Shown here: positions 31,951-42,203 of the stretch, piece by piece
Layout of the letters: each line of letters begins with the position of its first letter
Position numbering within the stretch: position 1 is the first letter of the stretch
Assembly (NCBI GenBank): GCA_963810305.1
Contig: CAWEMY010000005.1
Location: forward strand, 62,001 to 126,000
Direction: 5' to 3'
Origin: JACDCA01 sp963810305
GTDB taxonomy: Bacteria > Acidobacteriota > Vicinamibacteria > Vicinamibacterales > 2-12-FULL-66-21
Length of the DNA: 64,000 bases
Notes under the pieces: generated by a model
The model's database searches: none
What the model saw: only the letters and a program-made list of their open reading frames with translations
Told to the model about the DNA's origin: nothing
Position numbers and translations under genes: made by a program

Positions 31951-33375
31951 CTATTCGATACCGGCGGCGCGGGTGGTGGCGGGTTCGATCAGCGTGACTG
32001 AGGCGAGCGTCACGATGCCGAGGCCGATCAGGAGGCCGGCGACTTCGTCGTGCGCTTCGGCGAGTCGGGTTGCGGCGACGATCATCAGGACGGCGAGCGA
32101 CGAGTCCACCAGCGGGAGCGCCGGAAATACCCGGCGGCGCTGCGCCGGAAGCAGCGCGGGATGCACGCGCGCCGTGAAGGCGAGGTTCAGCCGCAGCGTC
32201 ACTGAAACAGTCGCGAGCGCCAGCGACAGAAAGAACAGCCATGAACCGTACGGTCTGCCGATCCACGAGCGGATCCACCAGGCAACGGCCGGCATCGCGG
32301 CGAGGACCACGGCTATCGACGTCTGGTGGAAGCGCCACCACCACAAACCGTCGTCAGCGCCGCCATCTCTGGCGCCGGAGAGCACACTTCGCAATGCCGC
32401 CGCGAGATCGGCGCCGGACCGATAGCGTTCGTCGGGAACGGTGTTCACGCATCGCCGGATGATCGGTTGCAGCTCGGGAACGCTCCACGTGCCGCTGATT
32501 GCGCCAGACGAAGGGTGGCCGCCCGTGGCCAGCTCCGCGGCGAGGACGCCAAATGCGAAGATGTCGGTGCGCGCGTCGACCACGCCTCCCGTCATCTGCT
32601 CCGGCGCCATGTACCCCGGTGTGCCGAGGGCCATCCCGGCCATGGTCAGCCGCGTCATCGTCGGATCCGATTCGCGACCGGCGATTCTGGCGAGGCCGAA
32701 GTCGAGCACCTTCACGTGCCCGTCGATGCACCTGATCACGTTCTCAGGTTTCAGATCCCGGTGAACAATTCCTCCATCGTGCGCAGCGGCGAGAGCTTCG
32801 GCGATCTCCAGTAAGGTTGATCGCAACCGGTCGGGCGGCAGCGGACCGTCACGCAGCTCTTCACGCAGCGTCTGGCCGCGGACGAGCTCTGAAACGATGT
32901 ACAGGCTTCCTTCGAACTCTTCGAGCGCATACACCGTGGCGATTGCAGGATGGCTCAGAGCCGCGGCGGCCCTTGCTTCGCGACGGAGCCGTTCCCGCCG
33001 CGAGTGGTCGCCGGAAGATTCAGGCGTGACCGCCTTGATCGCGACGAGGCGGCCGAGGCGGGTATCCTCGGCGGCGTAGACGACGCCCATACCACCGCGC
33101 CCGATTTCCTCGATGATCCGATACGGCCCGATGGCTTTGCCGACCAGCGTCTCAGCCGGATCGTCGAACATCAGCTCGGGAGCGACGCCCCACGCCGGGC
33201 TCTCGAGGAACTGACCGGAGCCCCGTTCGTGTGCGGCGAGGAGCGACTGTACTTCCTTCAGAAGATCGGGATCGTCATGCGCCCCGGACGCGAGAAACGC
33301 GTCCCGATCCGCCGGGTCCTTTTCGAGCGCCGCATGGAACAGGTCGTTGACCTGCTTCCATCGCGCTGCGTTCAT
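31951..33375 (-). CDS. Membrane-bound Ser/Thr protein kinase
   Basis: 474 aa. Residues 1-85 are the helical N-region typical of sigma-linked kinases (ARWKQVNDLFHAALEKDPAD). The Hanks-type domain has IGRGGMGVVYAAED (Gly loop), VAIK, IVHRDLKPENVI, VLDFGLARI and GTPGYMAPEQM. Four C-terminal membrane helices follow (IAVVLAAMPAVAWWI, SWLFFLSLALATVSVTL, SLAVLMIVAATRLA, VAGLLIGLGIVTLASVTLI) instead of the more common WD40 or TPR output. ATG 33375 overlaps the ECF-sigma stop (ATGA-type), so the two are co-translated. Probably phosphorylates proteins in the same pathway as the sigma factor. Confidence 0.92.
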   Translation of the reverse strand: MNAARWKQVNDLFHAALEKDPADRDAFLASGAHDDPDLLKEVQSLLAAHERGSGQFLESPAWGVAPELMFDDPAETLVGKAIGPYRIIEEIGRGGMGVVYAAEDTRLGRLVAIKAVTPESSGDHSRRERLRREARAAAALSHPAIATVYALEEFEGSLYIVSELVRGQTLREELRDGPLPPDRLRSTLLEIAEALAAAHDGGIVHRDLKPENVIRCIDGHVKVLDFGLARIAGRESDPTMTRLTMAGMALGTPGYMAPEQMTGGVVDARTDIFAFGVLAAELATGGHPSSGAISGTWSVPELQPIIRRCVNTVPDERYRSGADLAAALRSVLSGARDGGADDGLWWWRFHQTSIAVVLAAMPAVAWWIRSWIGRPYGSWLFFLSLALATVSVTLRLNLAFTARVHPALLPAQRRRVFPALPLVDSSLAVLMIVAATRLAEAHDEVAGLLIGLGIVTLASVTLIEPATTRAAGIE

Positions 33376-33899
33376 GCGTCCGCCAGCCCCTCGAGCTCGC
33401 GCGTCAGCCACGCCTTGGCGACGGTCCAGTGCCGCTTGACTGTCGCCGGAGAGATGTCCATCGCTTCGGCGGTTTCTTCGACCGTGAGGCCGCCGAAGAA
33501 GCGCAGCTCGACGAGGCGCGCCTGCTCCGGATCGATTTCCGCGAGCCGCTGGAGCGCCTCGTCCAGCGCGATGAGATCAATCGATCGATCGGTGCCTGCC
33601 ACCAGGCCTTCGTCCAGCGTGATGCGTTGACGCGCGCCGCCCCGCTTCGCGGCGCCGCGAGCCCGCGCGCGCTCGATCAGGATCTGCCGCATCGAATGCG
33701 CGGCGATGGCGCAGAAGTGCGCGCGATTCTGCCACCGTCCGGGGCGGTCCTTCATCAGCCGGAGGTACGCCTCGTGGACGAGCGCGGTCGGCTGGAGCGT
33801 CTGCCCCGGTCGCTCCCGGCGCAGATAGCCCGCAGCCAGACGCCGCAGCTCCTGATAAACGATCGGCAGTAACGAATCCAGCGACTCGGGTTTACTCAC
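33372..33899 (-). CDS. ECF RNA polymerase sigma factor (TIGR02999-like)
   Basis: 175 aa. Region 2 (SLLPIVYQELRRLAAGYLRR, QPTALVHEAYLRLM, AHFCAIAAHSMRQILIERAR) and region 4 (LIALDEALQRLAEIDPEQAR, ELRFFGGLTVEETAEAMDIS, ATVKRHWTVAKAWL) are of the subgroup that is encoded beside Ser/Thr kinases rather than a membrane anti-sigma factor. Start GTG 33899 overlaps the PPIase stop (GTGTGA), stop overlaps the kinase start. Its promoter targets cannot be read from this window. Confidence 0.92.
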   Translation of the reverse strand: MSKPESLDSLLPIVYQELRRLAAGYLRRERPGQTLQPTALVHEAYLRLMKDRPGRWQNRAHFCAIAAHSMRQILIERARARGAAKRGGARQRITLDEGLVAGTDRSIDLIALDEALQRLAEIDPEQARLVELRFFGGLTVEETAEAMDISPATVKRHWTVAKAWLTRELEGLADA

Positions 33900-34414
33900 A
33901 CCCGTTTTATGGTCAGCTGGTTGATGACCACGGGCTTGCGGGGTCGGTCATTCGGCCCAGTGGGCACCGATCCGATCTTTTTGACCACGTCGAGTCCTTC
34001 TACGACCTCACCGAACACGGTGTGGCGGTTATCGAGATGTGGCGTGGGCCCGAGTGTGATGAAGAACTGACTGCCGTTGGTATTCGGTCCCGAGTTCGCC
34101 ATCGAGAGAATCCCCGAGCGGCTGTGACGAAGCGAGGGGTGAAACTCATCCGCGAACTTGTAACCGGGGCCGCCGGTGCCGGTGCCGAGCCGGTCGCCTC
34201 CCTGGATCATGAAGCCGTCGATGATCCGGTGAAAGACGACGCCGTTGTAGAACGGCTCGCTCTTTTTCTGCCCGCTCTGCGGATCGCTCCACTCCCGCGT
34301 CCCTTCGGCCAGCCCGACAAAATTGGCGACCGTTTTCGGCGCTTCTTTCTCGAAAAGGCGGATCGTGAAGGCCCCTTCGGACGTATCGAATTGTGCGTAT
34401 GTTCCTGGATCCAA
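33896..34414 (-). CDS. Cyclophilin-type peptidyl-prolyl isomerase
   Basis: 172 aa with the full cyclophilin core: TVANFVGLAEGTREW, FHRIIDGFMIQGGDRLGTGT, GILSMANSGPNTNGSQFFIT and HLDNRHTVFGEVVEGLDVV. No signal peptide, cytosolic. The TTG start at 34414 is supported by GGAG eight bases upstream and by the family start. First gene of a three-gene overlapping operon with the ECF sigma factor and Ser/Thr kinase. Confidence 0.95.
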   Translation of the reverse strand: MDPGTYAQFDTSEGAFTIRLFEKEAPKTVANFVGLAEGTREWSDPQSGQKKSEPFYNGVVFHRIIDGFMIQGGDRLGTGTGGPGYKFADEFHPSLRHSRSGILSMANSGPNTNGSQFFITLGPTPHLDNRHTVFGEVVEGLDVVKKIGSVPTGPNDRPRKPVVINQLTIKRV

Positions 34415-34433
34415 ATAAGACGCTCCTTCGCTG

Positions 34434-34532
34434 ATAACTTCTAACCTCTAACTCCTAACTCCTAACCTCTAACGTCTAAACGGAAAGACAAGTGTATCTG
34501 TTAGGAATTAGAAGTTAGTAGTTAGGCGTTAG
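34434..34532. repeat. TAACTCC/TTAGGAG-type simple repeat forming an inverted pair
   Basis: Plus-strand CTAACCTCTAACTCCTAACT and similar 7-base units up to 34478, then about 22 bases, then the complementary-looking GTTAGGAATTAGAAGTTAGT up to 34532. The halves can pair imperfectly into a long AT-rich hairpin between the divergent PPIase and BlaI genes. It may serve as a transcription boundary. Confidence 0.5.
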
Positions 34533-34550
34533 GCGCAGCGGAGCTGGCCT

Positions 34551-34592
34551 ACGAAAGTCTTCGTTGACAATACGAAGGCGTTCGTAGATAGT
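34551..34592 (+). promoter_or_regulatory. BlaI operator pair and promoter
   Basis: Two dyads, ACGAA-AGTC-TTCGT (34551-34564) and TACGAA-GGCG-TTCGTA (34571-34586), have centres 21 bases apart, two DNA turns. They flank and overlap a promoter with TTGACA (34564-34569), 17-base spacer and GATAGT (34587-34592). Transcription would start at about 34599-34601, the BlaI start codon itself, so the message is probably leaderless. No Shine-Dalgarno is present. Confidence 0.65.
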
Positions 34593-34600
34593 ACGGCGCT

Positions 34601-34999
34601 ATGGCGAAAGCGATGGTTCCCCGGCCGACCGATACCGAGCTCGCGATCCTGCGTGTGTTGTGGGAGCGTGGCGCCAGCACCGTGAGGCAAGTGCACGACA
34701 CATTGTCACGCGAGCGACCGACGGCGTATACGACAGCGTTGAAAATGCTGCAGATCATGACCGAGAAGGGGCTCGTCCGGCGCGACGAAAGCGACCGCAC
34801 ACACATTTACCAGGCGAAGCTCTCGCAGGAGCAGACTCAGCGGCAGCTCGTGCGCGACCTGCTGGATCGCGCGTTCGGGGGCTCCTCGAGCAAGCTGGTG
34901 ATGCAGGCCCTCGCGACGCGACGCGCTTCGTCTGAGGAACTGACCGAGATCAGGAAGCTCATTGAAGAGCGAAGGGAGGTGGGCGATGACCGCGATTGA
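34601..34999 (+). CDS. BlaI/MecI-family transcriptional repressor
   Basis: 132 aa winged-helix repressor: RPTDTELAILRVLWERGAST, VRQVHDTLSRERPTAYTTAL (recognition helix), LQIMTEKGLVRRDESDRTHI, and a C-terminal dimerisation region (VRDLLDRAFGGSSSKLVMQA). It pairs with the M56 membrane peptidase whose ATG lies 14 bases inside this gene. Members are released from DNA by proteolysis triggered by the M56 partner. The two dyads upstream are its likely sites. No beta-lactamase gene is nearby, so the regulon is probably something else. Confidence 0.92.
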   Translation: MAKAMVPRPTDTELAILRVLWERGASTVRQVHDTLSRERPTAYTTALKMLQIMTEKGLVRRDESDRTHIYQAKLSQEQTQRQLVRDLLDRAFGGSSSKLVMQALATRRASSEELTEIRKLIEERREVGDDRD

Positions 35000-37742
35000 G
35001 ACGCTGCTTCGCGAGCCCGCGGCACAGGCGATCGGGTGGGCGTTGCTGCACTTCGCATGGCAAGGGACGCTGATCGGCATTCTCGCGGCCATCGCGCTGC
35101 GGCTGCTGCAGCGGAGCGCCGCGGATGTGCGTTACGTCGTATCCGCCATAGCACTCGCGCTGATGGGAACGATGCCGCTCGTCACCGGCTGGCAGGCCTA
35201 TCGCGCCACTACCGTGAGCACCGCGGTTGCTCTCAGCACTCCGAGCACCCGGAGCACCCCCGGCACCCCGAGCACCCCTGGCACCCTGAGCACCCCTGGC
35301 ACCCTGAGCACCCCTCGCACCCTGGGCACCCCCGGCACCCTGGGCACCCCCGGCACCTTCGGCACCCCGTCTTTCCGCATCGAAGCGTGGCTTCCAATGC
35401 TTGTTGGCGTCTGGCTGGCCGGCGTATCGCTGCTGACCGTGCGTCTTCTTGGCGGCTGGATGTGGGTGCAGCGGATGAAGCGTCACGCCTCCACGGGGGC
35501 ATCGCGTGAGCTGCAGGGGATGGTCGTCCGTCTTTCCAGGCGGCTGCACATTTCGCGGACCGTCCGCCTTCTCCAGTCCTCCGCGGTCGTCGTGCCGACG
35601 GTGATCGGTTGCCTGCGGCCGGTGATCCTTTTTCCGGTGAGCGCACTGGCCGGGATGTCGCCAACGCAGATCGAGTCGATCCTCGCACACGAGCTCGCGC
35701 ATATCCGCCGGCACGATTACCTGGTCAACCTCCTGCAGACGTTGCTCGAGACGCTGCTCTTCTATCACCCAGCGGTGTGGTGGCTGTCGCGCCGGATCCG
35801 TGATGAGCGCGAGAACTGCTGCGACGATCTCGCGGTCAGTCTCTGTGGCGACCCGGTGGCCTACGCCCGTGCGCTTGCCGACCTCGAAGAACATCGTGGC
35901 ATCGCGCGTCCGCTGGTGATGGCCGCCAGCGGCGGCGTACTGCTGCAGCGGATCCGCCGGCTGCTGGTGGGCGCGCCGATGTCGCACGCCGGCCGCGGCC
36001 CGGTCTGGCTTGCGGTCACCACCGCGCTCGCACTCGTCGCCGGCATAGGCGCGACGGTCGTCATCACCGCGCCGCGCACGGAACTGCGCTCCGGCAACAC
36101 GCCAGTCGACGCCAGTGCCGGCCGTAGCGCCGACACCGGCAAGTGCCGACCAGCGCGCCGCGTGCCAGGGTCGCGGCGAGTGCGACCAGTGCGACGGTGC
36201 GCCGCAAGTGCGCACAAGTGCGACGGGTGCAGCACGACGCACGAGCCCGACGCGCGGCGGTGACAGCGCCAACTCCGACAACTGCGGCTAGTGCGCCGAC
36301 TGCGCCAACCGCGGCGAGTGCACCGACTGCACCCCTCCGCCCCCTCCGCACTTCTCCGCACCCTCTCGCACGCCGCACCCGTCGCACCCTCCGCACCCCT
36401 CGCACCCCCCGCACCCTCTCCCGCGGCACAGAGCGCACCCTCGGCACCCAGCGCTGCCGTCAGCGCCCACGGCCCGTCTCTCTCGATGCATACGTCCGGC
36501 TCTGGTCAGAAGAGCAGCGGGAACATGAGCTGGTCGCACAACGGCGAGAGACTCGAAGTGAGGTACGAAGGGGAGTTCGAGTTCAGTGACGACGACACGG
36601 ATGTGAAACGGATGTCGCCGGGCGCGCAGCTGCGGATCAGTGACGGCGGCTGGCTCCGCGGCAGGTCGGTCGAGTTCACCGCCGATGCGTCGGGCAACAT
36701 CACGCGGCGGTTCTGGGTCGGTTCCTCGGAACGGGCCATCGATCCCGAAGGCCGGCAGTGGTTGTCGCAAATCTTGCCGCGGTTCATCCGGCAGAGCGCG
36801 ATCGGCGCAAAGGAGCGCGCGGCGCGCATTTTCAAAGCGCAGGGAGCCGCGGGGCTGCTCGCGGAGATCACGCGCATCGAAGGCGGCTGGGCGAAGCGAC
36901 GCTACTTCACCGAGCTCTTCACGATGAACATCGATCCGAACACGGCGCGACAAGCCCTCGAACAGGCGGGGCGGGAAATCTCATCCGACTACGAACTGGC
37001 GTCGCTGCTGATCGAGTCCGGGGATCGCCTGGTCACCGACGAAGCCACACGCCGTGCGTATTTCGACGCGGCGCGAACGATCGAAAGCGATTACGAGCTG
37101 CGACGCGTATTCGGATCCGCGCTCAAGCGCGGTCCGCTCAGCACCGAGCTCCTGGTGTCGACGCTCGACGCCAGCCACACCATTGCGTCCGACTACGAGC
37201 TGGCGTCGCTGCTGATGCAGATCGTGAAGCAGCAATCGATCGAGCCGGCCCGTTCCCAGTTCTTCGCCGCGCTGTCGACCATCGAGAGCGACTACGAGCA
37301 CCGCCGCGTGCTCAGCACGCTGGCGGCACGTCCGGATCTTTCCGCCGACGTCACGGCGACCATGCTCAAATCGGTGGCCGATCTCAATTCAGACTACGAA
37401 GCGGCCGAGTTCCTGCTGCAGATTTCCCGCAACTCGATCGAAGGCCCGCAGCGCGCCCCGTTCTTCACGGCGGTCGAGACGCTCGGCGGAGCTTACGAAC
37501 GCGGCCGTGTGCTGCAGGCCGTCCTGAGGCGCAGCGACATCTCAGAGGAATCCGTCGCCAGCGCGCTTCGCGCCGCGGGGACGATGCCAGCCGGCTACGA
37601 ACTGTCGCAGGTCCTGCAGACCGCCGCCCGGCACCACGCGATTTCCGGTCCGACCCGCGAGATGTACATCAAGCTGGCGGATTCGCTCGGGCAGTACGAG
37701 CAGTCGCAGGCGCTCGCCGCATTGGCGAGACGAGAGAAATGA
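34986..37742 (+). CDS. BlaR1/MecR1-like M56 metallopeptidase with HEAT-like C-terminal repeats
   Basis: Membrane helices (AIGWALLHFAWQGTLIGILA; VRYVVSAIALALMGTMPLVT; LPMLVGVWLAGVSLLTV), then the M56 catalytic site His235-Glu-Leu-Ala-His239 (ILAHELAHIRRHDYLVN) and DERENCCDDLAVSLCGD, then a helix near 36010. A stop at 36263 interrupts the frame, but the Ala/Thr/Pro linker continues in frame 2 (about 36130-36340) and returns to the first frame by 36340, so two compensating indels probably split one gene of about 918 aa. The C-terminal 400 residues hold eight units of about 40 aa keyed by SDYELASLL-like motifs. Residues 84-128 are 15 tripeptides of the STP/GTL type. Partner of BlaI. Confidence 0.85.
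35235..35369 (+). repeat. 9-bp tandem repeat inside the M56 gene
   Basis: Fifteen in-frame units of the form RGCACCCYK encode STP, GTP, GTL and variants, residues 84-128 of the M56 protein, between its second and third membrane helices. Copy number could vary between strains without breaking the frame. Confidence 0.85.
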
Positions 37743-37811
37743 CCGTCGCCGGCGCTTTGGCGTCGGTGCGATTCCATCACTCAACGGTGATCAGACGGTC
37801 GGCGCAACGCG

Positions 37812-38370
37812 ACGCGGGATTGCTGCGGGCACCCACGCGGGGCCCGTCGCCCGGCAGCCCACTTTTTTGAGGCGCGCTCGCGTCGTGGCTTCGGGTACGC
37901 GCGCTTCACAAAAAGCGGGCGCCCGCCGTGCGCCACCCGCGAGCCCGCCTGCCAATCCCGCCCGACAAATGTGACCGGCGTCGGCGGGGGCACGTCAGGT
38001 CCACGGCGCGATGCGGCCAGCCGGAGGGCGTCAGTTCGAAAATCGAACTGCAGGCGTTCCGATCGGCGGAGGCGCGGATTCGCCACTGACGCAAGGAACA
38101 CCTCTACGCCCAACCGATCCTCTACCGGCATGCGGATAACCCGCGGCCGGAGCCGCCATCGTAAGGCAGCGCCGGAAGTTTGATTTTCCCGGCGTCAGGC
38201 CGATCCGCCTCCGCGCGGAGCGCTTCGGCGAGACCTCGCCGGAGCCTTTGGCGTAGGCGGGGGCGCCGTGGACCTGATGTGCCCTCGACGCCGCCGCGCA
38301 ATCAGTGACGCGGGATTGTCAGCGCGCGCTGAGCGACAGGACCGCGTGGGTGCCCGCAGCAATCCCGCGC
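37812..38370. mobile_element. Non-coding element with terminal inverted repeats, copy 2
   Basis: Ends 37812-37838 and 38344-38370 are inverted copies (26 of 27 match, core TGGGTGCCCGCAGCAATCCC). It shares the left 150 bp with copy 1 and the inner module (inverted ends 37982-38009 and 38263-38290). It differs by a shorter left spacer, by an inserted CGCCTTCGC-type repeat at 38206-38262 and by about 55 extra bases before the right end. A stray half of the inner repeat (TGGACCTGACGCGTCCCTGC) follows at 38395. It fills most of the 687-base gap between the M56 and amidase genes. No coding evidence. Confidence 0.75.
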
Positions 38371-38429
38371 ACCTCTCACCTCGTCGACGGACGCTGGACC
38401 TGACGCGTCCCTGCCGGCGGTTGCCGTCG

Positions 38430-40264
<1,835 letters not shown>

Positions 40265-40405
40265 TTTTTTCTTCGCTCGGGGCAAAGCCCCTCGCTTGCT
40301 GCGCACGCGAACCGACTACGGCGCGACAGGCTGCTGCGCGCTCGCGGTCGCAGGCGCTACGTTCCGACGCTCACTGACTACTGACTACTGACCCTTACGC
40401 TGATG

Positions 40406-40421
40406 CAGCCCTAAAGGGCTG
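40406..40421. repeat. Single CAGCCCTAAAGGGCTG palindrome
   Basis: Same family as 20726-20773 and 48106-48222, here directly after the stop of the minus-strand exported protein. As transcribed it would form a hairpin at the end of that message. A TGACTACTGACTACTGAC simple repeat lies just beyond (40376-40393). Confidence 0.8.
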
Positions 40422-40423
40422 GA

Positions 40424-41404
40424 CTACTTCTTCTTGAACCCCGCCGGGATCTGCACATCCGCGTCCGACGCCGACGTCGAGACTTCCTGGAACTCGTGCT
40501 GGATCGTGAAGATGGTGGCGCGCGTCTTCGGGTCTTCTTTTTTCATCATCCTGCGCGCGAGCATGCCGCTGACGCCGCCACCGCTGTTCTGCTTCTTTTC
40601 TTCTTCGACCATAGCCTGCGACTTCACAGCTTCGAATGTAGTGGTCGTCGCGAGAGGCGTCCCCTTGAGATTCGCGCCTTCTTTCTTCATCCGTTCGGTC
40701 GCATCCTTGAGCGCGGGGTACATTGCCATCACCATCGCCATCTGCTCGGCGGCCAGCCCCATCCCGGTTCCGCCATACAGCTTCGTGTAGTACCGCATGT
40801 CGAAGTCGCTGAGCTCCTTCAGCGCGGCGATTTCCGGACCGAGCCACGAGTCAGCGGTCATGACCAGACCGCCGTCCTCGATCTTCTTTCCCTTCTCGCG
40901 GACCGTGACCGTCATGATCACCTGGCGAGCGTCGTGCCCGGCGACCTGTTTGCGCTGCCCGGTTTCTTTCGCGTCGAAATCCACTTCGAATTCCTTCTGT
41001 GGCTTCTCGCCGGGCTTCTCAGCCTTCTCTTCACGCCCTTCCTGACCCTGTGCGTCCTTTGCGGCACGTTCCTGCGCTTCGCGCATCCTCTTGCGCAGCT
41101 CGTCGAAGGTGGTGACCTCGTACTCCTTCTTTTTCATGTCGAGGTCGTAGACCTTCTCTTCGTCGAGGTCGATGATCTGGCTTGTGGTGTCACCGATCAG
41201 CGCCTTCCGATTGCCTTTGACGGCGGCGCTGGTGACGATGCCGTCCCGGGCGCCTTTGCCGCCGAACATTCCGACAACACGGCCGAGCATGCCTTCGAAC
41301 TTGATCTGTGTCTTCTCACGGGTCTTGACGTCTGCGGTAAGCGAAATCGTAAACCCCGCTGCGAGTGGAAGCACAAGCAGCGATGCGGCCAGTGAACGGT
41401 TCAT
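40424..41404 (-). CDS. Hypothetical exported protein, GLU/LYS-rich centre
   Basis: 326 aa. Signal peptide (MNRSLAASLLVLPLAAGFTI). The mature part opens with DVKTREKTQIKFEGMLGRVV and contains IIDLDEEKVYDLDMKKKEYE, a style seen in DUF4412-like proteins that read out bound ions or dyes, but I cannot assign it. A charged low-complexity stretch (AKDAQGQEGREEKAEKPGEK) splits it, and Met-rich LAAEQMAMVMAMYPALKDA and a Lys-rich end follow. ATG 41404 is chosen since the longer frame only adds out-of-frame bases of the divergent sigma gene region. Divergent from the ECF sigma gene. Confidence 0.7.
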   Translation of the reverse strand: MNRSLAASLLVLPLAAGFTISLTADVKTREKTQIKFEGMLGRVVGMFGGKGARDGIVTSAAVKGNRKALIGDTTSQIIDLDEEKVYDLDMKKKEYEVTTFDELRKRMREAQERAAKDAQGQEGREEKAEKPGEKPQKEFEVDFDAKETGQRKQVAGHDARQVIMTVTVREKGKKIEDGGLVMTADSWLGPEIAALKELSDFDMRYYTKLYGGTGMGLAAEQMAMVMAMYPALKDATERMKKEGANLKGTPLATTTTFEAVKSQAMVEEEKKQNSGGGVSGMLARRMMKKEDPKTRATIFTIQHEFQEVSTSASDADVQIPAGFKKK

Positions 41405-41540
41405 GGGTCCTCCGGGTGGGTGCGATAAAATCCGCGGTAATTGTACACATGGAAGGGTCCCTGTTAACGCCCCGCGGCGCCGGTCGTCCTCCTCTTGCGT
41501 GCCGCCTGTCATTGCGCTCGCATCCGGCGTCCATTCCGGC

Positions 41541-42203
41541 ATGACGACCACCAGATTCGAGCCGGATCATGCCGCCGAAGATGCGCGGCTGGTCTTGCGT
41601 GCACGCGACGGCGACGCGGCTGCGTTCTCCCGGCTCTACGAGCGGTACGCCCGCATGATCCACGGGATGCTGCTGGCACGCGTGTCACGGCTCGACGTGG
41701 AGGACCTCGTCCAGGACGTCTTTCTCGCCGCGTGGCGACGCCTCGACAACCTTCGGGATCCGGCCGCTTTCGGCGGATGGCTGTCGATGATCGCGCGGAA
41801 TCGTGCGACGGATTTTCACCGCAGCAGCATCGAGGCGGTGGAGCTTCCCGACACGCTGGAGGCGCACGACGCCACGGCGGCCGGCCCCGAAGCCAGCGCC
41901 GTGCTCGAAACGATCCGCCAGCTGCCGGACGCCTACCGCGAGACGCTGATCCTCCGCCTGGTTGAAGGCATGACAGGACCGGAGATCGCCGTCCGCACGG
42001 GGCTCACGGCGGCGTCGGTGCGGGTCAACCTGCACCGCGGCATGAAGCTGCTGCGCGAAAAGCTGGGCGCAATGAACGACAGAACGACACGACGATTACC
42101 TGTGGGACGGATCCGGTACGCCGGATCCGGACGTGGAGCGGCTCGAGTCGCTGCTGCGGCCGCTCGCCCACCGAGGCGCGATGCCGGCTCTCCCCTCGCG
42201 TAG
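41541..42203 (+). CDS. ECF RNA polymerase sigma factor
   Basis: Sigma region 2 (AFSRLYERYARMIHGMLLAR, DVEDLVQDVFLAAWRRLDNL, GGWLSMIARNRATDFHR) and region 4 (IRQLPDAYRETLILRLVEGM, TGPEIAVRTGLTAASVRVNL, HRGMKLLREKLG) are clear. The true protein probably ends around residue 178 (42072). The remaining 43 residues (NDRTTRRLPVGRIRYAGSGR...) are the next gene's start read in the wrong frame, so one indel near 42070-42090 is likely. ATG 41541 begins the conserved part. Paired with a FecR-like protein downstream. Confidence 0.9.
   Translation: MTTTRFEPDHAAEDARLVLRARDGDAAAFSRLYERYARMIHGMLLARVSRLDVEDLVQDVFLAAWRRLDNLRDPAAFGGWLSMIARNRATDFHRSSIEAVELPDTLEAHDATAAGPEASAVLETIRQLPDAYRETLILRLVEGMTGPEIAVRTGLTAASVRVNLHRGMKLLREKLGAMNDRTTRRLPVGRIRYAGSGRGAARVAAAAARPPRRDAGSPLA

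Noticed and set aside
35198..35688. Minus-strand collagen-like Gly/Cys/Ser repeat protein
   Set aside because: It is the antisense reading of the M56 tripeptide repeat. The plus-strand gene has clear protease motifs.
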